Source: Gemmatimonadota bacterium
Lineage (GTDB): Bacteria; Gemmatimonadota; Gemmatimonadetes; Longimicrobiales; Gaopeijiaceae
NCBI GenBank assembly: GCA_026713345.1
Contig: JAPOOQ010000164.1
Location: 1 to 8,614 of the forward strand
Direction: 5' to 3'
DNA: 8,614 nucleotides
Below are positions 1-5,899 of the stretch, one piece after another. Position numbers and translations under genes: made by a program. The stretch's first letter is position 1, and each line of letters starts with the position of its first letter. The notes beneath the pieces were generated by a model. It made no database searches. It worked only from the letters and a program-made list of their open reading frames with translations, and was not told where the DNA came from.

Positions 1-362
1 AACGGGGGACGGACGCCGTGCACAGACACGAGATGGCCATGAAGGCGAAGCTCCTCGACGGATTCGCCACCGTGCCCGGGCTCCGGATTCTGTCGCCCCC
101 GGCACCCGGCGGGGTTCCCGTGGTAACGGTGAAGGCCGAGGCCATGGACGCTGCTACGCTGGCGGGCCGCCTGGACCGGGAGCACGACGTACAGACAAGG
201 TCCGGGCTCCACTGCGCCCCCGAAGTGCACAGGATTCTCGGCACTCTGGAGGAGGGCGCGGTGAGGTTCTCGCTGGGGTGGGCGTCGACCGCCGAGGATG
301 TCGAGACCGCGGTGGAGGCCGTCGACGCGGTGTTGCGGCCCACTGCGGTAGCGGTCGTTTGA
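1..362 (+). CDS. Class V PLP-dependent aminotransferase / cysteine desulfurase family protein, C-terminal fragment
   Basis: The window opens inside this gene. The reading frame is open from base 3, so the upstream part including the PLP-lysine is missing and only about 120 C-terminal residues are visible. The diagnostic segment is TRSGLHCAPEVHRILGT followed by EEGAVRFSLGW. This matches the C-terminal signature of the cysteine desulfurase-like branch of class V aminotransferases, where an Arg binds substrate carboxylate and the Cys (codon 213-215) is the persulfide-forming residue in true desulfurases. The family takes sulfur from cysteine for Fe-S or other sulfur transfer in the cytoplasm; the exact substrate here cannot be told from the fragment. 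The GTG at 18 lies inside a typical family helix and is not a real start. The stop overlaps the next gene by 4 bases (TTGA), implying co-translation with thpR. Confidence 0.85.
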   Translation, partial: RGTDAVHRHEMAMKAKLLDGFATVPGLRILSPPAPGGVPVVTVKAEAMDAATLAGRLDREHDVQTRSGLHCAPEVHRILGTLEEGAVRFSLGWASTAEDVETAVEAVDAVLRPTAVAVV

Positions 363-931
363 AGCCGCTCAGGCTCTTCTTTGCCCTGTGGCCCCCGGAG
401 GACGTGCGGCAGCGGCTGTGGGGATCACTCGCGCCGCTGCGCCGTGCGCGGCCCGGAGTGCGCTGGGTTCCGCCGGAGCGCTACCACGTCACGCTCCGGT
501 TCCTGGGTGACACTTCCGCCGCCCTGCTGCCGTCCCTGAAGCTCGCGGCGGACGCCCTCGGAGGGCACGGAGCGTTCCGCGTGAACTTCACCGGGCCGGG
601 GGTGTTTCCGCCGCGCGGGGCCCCGCGGGTGTACTGGGTCGGGATCACCCCCGGGCCTCTCCCCCGCATGCGAAAGAGCCTGGACGCGGCGCTCGCGCGA
701 GAGGGGATCGCGCCCGAACGGCGTTCGTTCAAGCCCCATCTCACCGTGGGAAGGGCGCGGCCCGGAGACGGTGCCAGGAGGGGAGCCGGGGTTGGTGACG
801 GCGGGTCGGCCGAAGCGTTGGAAGAGAGCTTCACGGTCGATGCGCTGCATCTGGTCCGGAGCGAACTGTTCCCCGACGGGCCCCGGTATGCGAACATTCA
901 CAAGGTGGTCCTTTCGGGATGTCAGGAGTGA
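359..931 (+). CDS. thpR: RNA 2',3'-cyclic phosphodiesterase (2H phosphoesterase, ThpR/LigT family)
   Basis: About 190 residues, the usual family length. The 2H superfamily is defined by two HxT/S motifs; both are present, H43-V-T45 followed by LRFLG, and H127-L-T129 followed by VGRAR. These form the symmetric active site that opens 2',3'-cyclic phosphates, giving 2'-phosphomonoester ends on RNA; the E. coli enzyme was also described as a 2'-5' RNA ligase. It is cytoplasmic. I chose TTG at 359 as start because the conserved N-terminal strand (LRLFFALWPP) begins there and the codon overlaps the previous stop as TTGA. An open frame continues upstream to an ATG at 278, but that would add residues unlike the family and overlap the upstream gene deeply. 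No good SD precedes the start, which fits translational coupling. Confidence 0.88.
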   Translation: MKPLRLFFALWPPEDVRQRLWGSLAPLRRARPGVRWVPPERYHVTLRFLGDTSAALLPSLKLAADALGGHGAFRVNFTGPGVFPPRGAPRVYWVGITPGPLPRMRKSLDAALAREGIAPERRSFKPHLTVGRARPGDGARRGAGVGDGGSAEALEESFTVDALHLVRSELFPDGPRYANIHKVVLSGCQE

Positions 932-938
932 CCGAGCG

Positions 939-1601
939 ATGGGCAAGGCAGTGAAGAGGTTCGTGACCCGGCTTGCGGTGGCCGTGTTGATCGTGCTCGC
1001 GGCCTATGCGGGCTGGAAGGGGGGTGACGCGGTCTTCCCGCGCCTGGAGACGGCCCTGGGGATCGGGAATGGGGGGGAACCCGTCGCACCCGACCTGGTG
1101 ACCCCCGAAGCCGCGGACCTCGCTCGAGAGAGAATCGAGGCCTTCCGGGAGTCGGAGGATGCCCTCGAACTCCGGCTCAAGCCTTTCGAAGTGTCGTCTC
1201 TCCTGCGGTATGCGCTGCCTGGCGTGCTTCCCAGGGGCGTGGTGGAGCCGACAGTGAACATGGAGGGCGACAGGATCGAGCTCGTGGCCGGAGTGATGCC
1301 GTCGGAACTGCCCGAGCTGCCCGATCTCGGGGGGATCACCGGGGCCATCGTCCCCGACACCGTGTCGGTGTCGGCAAGCGGTTCGCTGATTCCGTTCGGG
1401 GAACAGGGCTCGATGCTGCTGGTCAGGGAGATCGTCGTGGGCGGCATTCCCATACCCTCGAGCGCATTCCCGGAAATCCTGGCGGCCCTGGGGCGTAAGG
1501 ACGAACAGGGGCTGCCGGCGTCGGCCATCCGCGCGCCGGCATTCAAGGAGATCAAGAGCGCCTATATCGAGGGCGGCGAACTCGTTCTGGTTCGCGCGTA
1601 G
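939..1601 (+). CDS. Conserved hypothetical protein with one N-terminal membrane segment
   Basis: About 220 residues, family not recognised with confidence. An AGGAG (924-928) lies 10 bases before the ATG, seven bases after the thpR stop, so this start is well supported; the longer open frame reaching back to 771 runs inside thpR. Residues 2-11 are basic (K, K, R, R), followed by a hydrophobic helix at about 12-25, which predicts an N-in anchor or uncleaved signal with the rest outside the cytoplasm. The remainder has an acidic helical stretch (about 55-80) and then beta-like alternation. The pattern of a short helix ending in 'LLRYALP', a 'GDRIELVAGV' strand and a closing 'IEGGELVLVRA' strand loosely recalls lipid-binding TULIP-like DUF2993/LmeA proteins, but this is only a guess. 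There are no cysteines and no catalytic motif that I can see. Confidence 0.75.
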   Translation: MGKAVKRFVTRLAVAVLIVLAAYAGWKGGDAVFPRLETALGIGNGGEPVAPDLVTPEAADLARERIEAFRESEDALELRLKPFEVSSLLRYALPGVLPRGVVEPTVNMEGDRIELVAGVMPSELPELPDLGGITGAIVPDTVSVSASGSLIPFGEQGSMLLVREIVVGGIPIPSSAFPEILAALGRKDEQGLPASAIRAPAFKEIKSAYIEGGELVLVRA

Positions 1602-1609
1602 CAGTCCGC

Positions 1610-2968
1610 ATGGCAAGAATCCTCATCATGGACGACGACGAGTCGGTGGCGGGCGCGCTCCGGCAGCTCTTCGAATACGAAGGGCACCGAGTCCACGTCT
1701 GCACCAACGGTCCGAGCGGGCTGATCGACTATCCGGACTTCAAGCCCGACGTGACCTTCCTCGACGTGAAGATGCCGCAGATGGACGGCCTGGAGGTTCT
1801 GGAACGGGTCCGCCACGAGGATCCCCGCGCGGTCGTGATCATGATCTCCGGCCACGGAACCATAGGCACGGCGGTGACGGCCACCCGCAATGGCGCCTTC
1901 GACTTTCTGGAGAAGCCGCTCGACACCGACCGGCTTCTCGTCACACTGCGCAACGGACTCGTGTTCCGCGGGCTTTCGGACAGCGTCGAACGCCTTCAGA
2001 ACCAGATCGAGATCCGCCACAACATTGTGGGTGCGTCGCCGGCGATCCGGAAGGTGCTCAAGGAGATCGAAACGGTCGGGATCACCGACGCGCGCGTGCT
2101 CATCGTGGGTGAAAACGGAACCGGCAAGGAGCTCACCGCGCGCGCGCTGCCCCGCCGCTCGACACGGGCGGGCCAGCCCTTCGTCGAGGTCAACTGCGCC
2201 GCCATACCGTCGGAGCTGATCGAGTCGGAGCTGTTCGGCCACGTCAAGGGATCGTTCACCGGAGCCGTGTCCGACCGCACGGGGAAGTTCGAGCAAGCCA
2301 CCGGGGGAACCCTGTTTCTCGACGAGATCGGGGACATGTCCCTGGTGACCCAGGCCAAGGTCCTGCGCGCTCTGCAGGGGGGCGACATAACCCGGGTCGG
2401 CGGCAACCGGTCGATCTCGGTGGACGTGCGGGTCATCTCGGCGACCAACAAGGACCTGCACGAGGAGATCGACAGGGGCAACTTCCGCGAGGATCTCCTG
2501 CACCGCCTTAACATGGTGACCATCCGGGTGCCTCCGCTCCGGGAGCGCAGGGAGGACATCCCGATGCTGGTCGCGCACTTCGGAGAGCTCGCGCCGAAGC
2601 GTTTCGGCGTCCCCTACAAGCGTTTCAGCGACGAGGCGATCGAGACCCTGGCGGCCGCCGACTGGCCCGGCAACGTGCGCCAGTTGAAGAATGCGGTCGT
2701 ACGCCTCATGATACTGAGCGCGGATGACGTGGTGGAGCGTCGCGACGTGGCGCAACTGGTCTCGTCCGACGGAGCCGGACCCGGAATCCCGGGGGACATG
2801 ATGGCCCTGGAGACGCTGAGCGAGTTCAAGGAGGCCGCGGAAAAGGCATACATCGAGTTGAAGTTGCGGGAGCAGGACTGGAACGTGTCCCAGGCTGCGA
2901 GGCGGATGGGAATGCCACGTTCGAACCTCTACAAGAAGATAGAGCGGCATGGACTGGTGCGGAGCTAG
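1610..2968 (+). CDS. Sigma-54-dependent response regulator, NtrC/NtrX type
   Basis: 452 residues with the standard three-part layout. The receiver domain (about 1-118) has the acidic triad D8-D9-D10, phospho-acceptor D52, S80 and K102. The AAA+ domain (about 138-365) has Walker A GENGTGKE (167-174), the sigma-54 contact loop GSFTGA (214-219), Walker B LFLDEIGDM (235-243) and sensor I SATN. The C-terminal Fis-type helix-turn-helix (about 425-445) ends SNLYKKIERHGL. Such proteins use ATP hydrolysis to remodel sigma-54 RNA polymerase at promoters after phosphorylation by a sensor kinase. No kinase, rpoN or sigma-54 promoter is visible nearby, so partner and regulon are unknown. Deviations: GSFTGA instead of GAFTGA, 'ARALPRRS' where a His usually precedes the RRS, and 'LQGGDITRVGG' where an acidic residue is usual after Q. 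All essential motifs are intact. SD is weak; the gene follows the previous stop by 8 bases. Confidence 0.9.
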   Translation: MARILIMDDDESVAGALRQLFEYEGHRVHVCTNGPSGLIDYPDFKPDVTFLDVKMPQMDGLEVLERVRHEDPRAVVIMISGHGTIGTAVTATRNGAFDFLEKPLDTDRLLVTLRNGLVFRGLSDSVERLQNQIEIRHNIVGASPAIRKVLKEIETVGITDARVLIVGENGTGKELTARALPRRSTRAGQPFVEVNCAAIPSELIESELFGHVKGSFTGAVSDRTGKFEQATGGTLFLDEIGDMSLVTQAKVLRALQGGDITRVGGNRSISVDVRVISATNKDLHEEIDRGNFREDLLHRLNMVTIRVPPLRERREDIPMLVAHFGELAPKRFGVPYKRFSDEAIETLAAADWPGNVRQLKNAVVRLMILSADDVVERRDVAQLVSSDGAGPGIPGDMMALETLSEFKEAAEKAYIELKLREQDWNVSQAARRMGMPRSNLYKKIERHGLVRS

Positions 2969-2981
2969 CGCGACCAATCCC

Positions 2982-2996
2982 GGAGAGGAGAGGAGA
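2982..2996 (+). promoter_or_regulatory. Three tandem GGAGA units forming the ribosome binding region of the sigma factor gene
   Basis: The 33-base gap before the sigma factor gene contains GGAGA three times head to tail. Each unit can pair with the anti-Shine-Dalgarno sequence; the last one sits about 6 bases before the ATG at 3002, the others 5 and 10 bases further back. It fixes ATG 3002 (or ATG 3008, six bases on) as the start. The array could raise initiation efficiency or, as a short tandem repeat, vary in copy number. Confidence 0.7.
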
Positions 2997-3001
2997 GACG
3001 G

Positions 3002-3853
3002 ATGACTATGCCCCCGTTGTCGGATCAGGCCGACGGCTCGCTCGGACAGTACCTCAGGGAGATTGCCAGGTATCCGCTCATCGACCGCGATGAAGAGGCG
3101 CGTCTCGCGAGGGGCATCCGCCGCGGCGAGGAGGAGGCCCTGGACAAGCTTGTCAGGTCGAATCTGCGGTTCGTCGTGTCGGTGTCCAAGAAGTACCGGA
3201 ACCAGGGCGTTCCGCTCTCCGACCTCATCAACGAGGGGAATGTGGGCCTGATCAAGGCGGCGCGCCGCTTCGACGAGACGAAGGGCATCAAGTTCATCAG
3301 CTATGCGGTGTGGTGGGTTCGGCAGGCGATCCTGCAGGCCCTCGCGGAACAGAGCCGGATCGTCCGGGTTCCGTTGAACCGGGCGGGGTTGCTGTACCGC
3401 GTCAGCAAGCAGAAGTCGATCCTCGTTCAGGAGCTGGGCAGGGAGCCGACTGCTGCCGAAATCGCCGGTTCTCTGGGGTCTGACCCCGAGGAGGTGGAGG
3501 AGACGCTGGCGATCGCACGTTCACACCTTTCGCTCGACGCCCCCATGGTGCCGGGCGAGGATAGCTGTCTCATGGACTGTCTGCCTGACGATCTGTCCCC
3601 CGGCCCCGACGAGGAAGCCTTCGAGCGGGCGATGACCGACACCCTGAACGCCGCTCTCGACACGCTGGAGGTTCGCGAAGCCATGGTGCTCCGCCGCTAC
3701 TTCGGACTCGGCGACGAGGCTCCGATGTCCCTGGAGGAAATCGGCAGGGATCTGGGAATCACGAGGGAGCGCGTGCGCCAAATCAAGGAGAAGGCGCTGG
3801 AGCGACTGAGACATCGTTCCAGGGCCCGGTATCTGGTGACCTTCACGGGGTAG
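3002..3853 (+). CDS. RNA polymerase sigma-70 family factor, RpoD/SigA-like without region 1.1
   Basis: 283 residues. Region 1.2 is at about 13-45 (SLGQYLREIARYPLIDRDEE). Regions 2.1-2.4 are at about 50-120, with the core-binding segment SDLINEGNVGLIKAARRFD and the -10 melting and recognition helix ISYAVWWVRQAI including W104 and W105. Region 3 begins with IVRVPLNR. Region 4.2, the -35 recognition helix-turn-helix, is at about 243-266 (SLEEIGRDLGITRERVRQIKEKAL). These are hallmarks of group 1/2 sigma factors that read TTGACA/TATAAT-type promoters. It starts directly before region 1.2 and so lacks the acidic region 1.1 of E. coli RpoD; the length resembles group 2 or compact primary sigmas. Whether it is the main housekeeping sigma cannot be decided here. 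Its stop lies only 32 bases before a near-consensus promoter for the ribosomal operon. I see no intrinsic terminator after it. Confidence 0.92.
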   Translation: MTMPPLSDQADGSLGQYLREIARYPLIDRDEEARLARGIRRGEEEALDKLVRSNLRFVVSVSKKYRNQGVPLSDLINEGNVGLIKAARRFDETKGIKFISYAVWWVRQAILQALAEQSRIVRVPLNRAGLLYRVSKQKSILVQELGREPTAAEIAGSLGSDPEEVEETLAIARSHLSLDAPMVPGEDSCLMDCLPDDLSPGPDEEAFERAMTDTLNAALDTLEVREAMVLRRYFGLGDEAPMSLEEIGRDLGITRERVRQIKEKALERLRHRSRARYLVTFTG

Positions 3854-3885
3854 GGGGACGCGCGCCGGGGCGTGGCTTGCGGTCG

Positions 3886-3914
3886 TTGACACTCGTGTGC
3901 CGAATCGGTATCAT
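3886..3914 (+). promoter_or_regulatory. Sigma-70 promoter for the rplM-rpsI-rpsB operon
   Basis: TTGACA (3886-3891, six of six consensus bases) and TATCAT (3909-3914, five of six) are separated by 17 bp, the optimal spacing. Downstream bases to about 3935 are AT-rich against a GC-rich background, which favours melting. The start of transcription would fall near 3920-3923, giving an untranslated region of about 75-80 bases before the rplM GTG. It is the only clear promoter in the window. No AT-rich UP element is seen upstream. Confidence 0.85.
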
Positions 3915-3947
3915 TTAATGCTGTAGATCATTTTCAGGAGCCGTTCT

Positions 3948-4001
3948 TTGCCCACCTGTGGCGCGGAGGCGGCTTCGTTTCGCGGACGAGGAATTGCGTG
4001 A
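3948..4001 (+). CDS. Candidate 17-residue leader ORF upstream of rplM
   Basis: Within the transcribed region before rplM, an AGGAG (3936-3940) sits 7 bases before a TTG. From there the frame reads MPTCGAEAASFRGRGIA and stops at a TGA whose first two bases are the last two of the rplM GTG start (GTGA, 3998-4001). SD position, length and exact stop/start overlap are what a translationally coupled leader peptide would show. Against it: TTG is a weak start, rplM has its own GAGGAA (3988-3993) close to its GTG, and any gene whose second codon starts with A creates such an overlapping stop. No function is known to me. It could be chance. Confidence 0.35.
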   Translation: MPTCGAEAASFRGRGIA

Positions 4002-4429
4002 CCAGGACCATCACTCCTAGGAAAGAGGACATCCACCGCGCGTGGTGGGTGGTTGACGCCGATGGCAAGCCGCTCGGCCGGCTCGCCACCGAGGTCGCCC
4101 GGATCCTGCGGGGGAAGCACAAGGCCATCTACACGCCCCATCTGGACACCGGCGACCATGTGATCGTGATCAACTCGTCCAAGGTGCGCCTGACAGGCCG
4201 CAAGGCCGAGCAGAAAACCTATTTTCGCCACTCGGGGTACATGGGGGGCGACAAGCACATTCCGTTCGCCACCATGCTGGAGCGTTTCCCGGAGCGGGTG
4301 ATCGAACTCGCGGTGCGCGGCATGCTTCCCAAGAACAAGCTGGGACGGCAGATGCGACGGAAGCTGCGGGTGTATCCGGACGCGACCCATCCCCACCACG
4401 GGCAGGGCCCCAAACCCCTCGAGATCTGA
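3998..4429 (+). CDS. rplM: 50S ribosomal protein L13
   Basis: 143 residues, the normal length for bacterial L13, an early-assembling 23S rRNA-binding protein of the large subunit. Family landmarks in order: the N-terminal WWVVDADGKPLGRLATEVARILRGK segment (about residues 16-40), TPHLDTGDHVIVINSSKV (about 46-63), the KTYFRHSGYMGG loop, and the C-terminal VRGMLPKNKLGRQMRRKLRVYPDATHPHHGQ run. The GTG start is chosen because the family N-terminus (T-x-x-P-x-x-x-D-I-x-R-x-W) follows it at the right distance and GAGGAA lies just upstream. It is the first full-size gene behind the promoter at 3886-3914. As in many bacteria it is paired with rpsI, 17 bases on. Confidence 0.97.
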   Translation: MTRTITPRKEDIHRAWWVVDADGKPLGRLATEVARILRGKHKAIYTPHLDTGDHVIVINSSKVRLTGRKAEQKTYFRHSGYMGGDKHIPFATMLERFPERVIELAVRGMLPKNKLGRQMRRKLRVYPDATHPHHGQGPKPLEI

Positions 4430-4446
4430 ACCCCACGGACACGAAC

Positions 4447-4842
4447 ATGGCCGCACAACAGCCTACACAGGCAGTGGGTCGCAGGAAGACCAGCGTCGCC
4501 CGGGTGCTCCTGCGCCCCGGAGCCGGCAACTGGTCGATCAACGGACGCGCCCTCGACGACTACTTTCCCCGTCCCGCACACCGGGGCCGCATCGAGGAGC
4601 CGCTCCAGATGGCCGAATCGGAGGGCAGCTTCGACATCCAGGTTCGGGTCCGGGGAGGCGGGCTGACCGGGCAGGCCGACGCGATCCGGCTGGGCCTGGC
4701 GCGGGCGCTTGCGGTCCAGGACGACGACAATCGGGTCGCGCTCCGCGAAAGCGGGATGCTCACCCGGGACGCACGCAAGGTGGAACGGAAGAAGCCGGGC
4801 CGCCCCAAGGCGCGCAAACGCTTCCAATTCAGCAAGAGATAG
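4447..4842 (+). CDS. rpsI: 30S ribosomal protein S9
   Basis: 131 residues, typical length. S9 binds 16S rRNA in the head of the small subunit, and its C-terminal tail reaches toward the P-site tRNA. Seen here: the N-terminal AVGRRKTSVARVLLRPG motif, the core WSINGRALDDYFP, the VRVRGGGLTGQADAIRLGLARAL helix region, and the basic tail RKVERKKPGRPKARKRFQFSKR ending in the conserved KR. The gap after rplM has no convincing SD, so translation is probably coupled to rplM. The rpsB start follows after 10 bases. Confidence 0.97.
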   Translation: MAAQQPTQAVGRRKTSVARVLLRPGAGNWSINGRALDDYFPRPAHRGRIEEPLQMAESEGSFDIQVRVRGGGLTGQADAIRLGLARALAVQDDDNRVALRESGMLTRDARKVERKKPGRPKARKRFQFSKR

Positions 4843-4852
4843 AGCTCACTCA

Positions 4853-5752
4853 ATGGATTCAGTCACCAACGAGGTCGGTCTGACCGAACTGCTGGACGCC
4901 GGCGTCCACTTCGGCCATCAGACGCGTCGCTGGAACCCCAAGATGCGTCCCTTCATCTTCGGGGAGCGCAACGGAATCCACATCATCGACCTGCGCAAGA
5001 CCCTCGATCGCCTGAACCGGGCCTGCGATGCCGTGCGCCGGACGGTTCTCAAGGGCGACAACGTGCTGTTTCTGTCGACCAAGCGCCAGCTGCGGGTCGC
5101 GGTCGAGGAGGAGGCCAAGCGGTGCGGCGCGCTGTTCGTGACCGAGCGGTGGCTGGGTGGCATGCTCACCAACTTTCAGACGATCCGCCGCCAGATCCGG
5201 CGCATGAAGGAGCTGCAGCGCGGGAAGGACGAGAACGCGTTCGACTTCTACACCAAGAAGGAGCGCCTTCTGCTCGAGCGGGAACGGGAGAAGCTGGAGA
5301 AGTACTTTCACGGACTGAGCGACATGGGCCGGCTCCCCGGCGCCGTGTTCGTCGTGGACGCGAGGCGCGAGATCATCGGTGTGCGCGAGGCTCACCGGCT
5401 GGGCATACCGGTCATCGCCATCGCCGACACCAACGTGGATCCGGAGCTGATCGACTACCCCATCCCCGGGAACGACGACGCCATCCGCTCGGTGAGCCTG
5501 ATTGCCGGACAGATTGCGGACTCGATCATCGCCGCGCGCCGGGAAGTGCCCGACGAGCAGCTTCGCCGCCAGGTGGAGCTGGAGGCGACCACCTACTCCA
5601 CGGAGACGGGTGAAAAGTCGGCGGATACCCGGGAGATCATGCCCCGGGCCCGCAAGCGGAGACCGCGGCCCGAGGCCATCGCCCAGGTCCGCAAGGCCGG
5701 AGACGGCGACGATGCCAAGGGGCGGAAGGGGAACGGGTCCGGGCAGGGCTGA
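4853..5752 (+). CDS. rpsB: 30S ribosomal protein S2 with basic C-terminal extension
   Basis: 299 residues, longer than the roughly 240-260 of most bacterial S2. The core (about 1-231) carries LLDAGVHFGHQTRRWNPKM near the N-terminus, IHIIDLRKT, RWLGGMLTNF (99-108), DMGRLPGAVFVVDARRE, and IPVIAIADTNVDP followed by YPIPGNDDAIRS. S2 joins the small subunit late and helps hold S1. The 68 residues after E231 form a charged, low-complexity tail with a cluster of Arg/Lys (PRARKRRPRPEA) and a Gly/Lys-rich end, likely disordered and RNA-facing. The open frame extends upstream to an ATG at 4709, but that part runs through rpsI; ATG 4853 directly precedes the family N-terminus. The SD is poor, suggesting coupling to rpsI. 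It is followed by tsf, the usual partner, after 147 bases. Confidence 0.96.
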   Translation: MDSVTNEVGLTELLDAGVHFGHQTRRWNPKMRPFIFGERNGIHIIDLRKTLDRLNRACDAVRRTVLKGDNVLFLSTKRQLRVAVEEEAKRCGALFVTERWLGGMLTNFQTIRRQIRRMKELQRGKDENAFDFYTKKERLLLEREREKLEKYFHGLSDMGRLPGAVFVVDARREIIGVREAHRLGIPVIAIADTNVDPELIDYPIPGNDDAIRSVSLIAGQIADSIIAARREVPDEQLRRQVELEATTYSTETGEKSADTREIMPRARKRRPRPEAIAQVRKAGDGDDAKGRKGNGSGQG

Positions 5753-5755
5753 GGC

Positions 5756-5769
5756 ACCGGGCGCCCGGT
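5756..5769 (+). repeat. Perfect 14-bp palindrome just after the rpsB stop
   Basis: ACCGGGCGCCCGGT is its own reverse complement and starts four bases after the rpsB stop. As RNA it could fold into a five-pair GC-rich hairpin with a GCGC loop. No T-run follows, so it does not look like a standard intrinsic terminator; it could protect a 3' end, attenuate readthrough into tsf or be chance in GC-rich DNA. The remaining gap up to tsf (147 bases in all) shows no promoter that I can support. Confidence 0.4.
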
Positions 5770-5899
5770 CGCGGTTCGCCCTGGCGGCGCTCCCGGTGAC
5801 TCGGTGGCTGCCCGGTATTCCGATTTGGCGGCCGGCCGTTAGCTGGAACTCTTCCGTGGGCGCCGGTGCGCGGTATTTCACCAGGGAGATTTCATCACG

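Noticed and set aside
278..358. N-terminal extension of the thpR frame back to ATG 278.
   Set aside because: It lies wholly within the upstream gene and encodes Arg/Gly-rich sequence unlike the family; the TTG at 359 fits the conserved N-terminus.
1071..1077. Run of seven G in the hypothetical protein gene, considered as a phase-variable tract.
   Set aside because: An equal run occurs in the essential pyrH gene (6940-6946); the length is ordinary for this base composition.
1562..2977. A 471-codon minus-strand open frame opposite the response regulator.
   Set aside because: It mirrors the codon periodicity of the real gene and has no recognisable domain.
3854..3885. GC-rich stretch after the sigma factor gene, considered as an intrinsic terminator.
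   Set aside because: The possible stem has only a two-base loop in its best pairing and no T-run follows.
4697..4712. TGGC...TTGC pair resembling a sigma-54 -24/-12 promoter.
   Set aside because: The spacing is one base too long and it lies inside rpsI coding sequence, so the match is likely chance.
5825..5853. TTGGCG followed 17 bases later by ACTCTT, considered as a second promoter before tsf.
   Set aside because: The -10 candidate matches consensus at only two positions.
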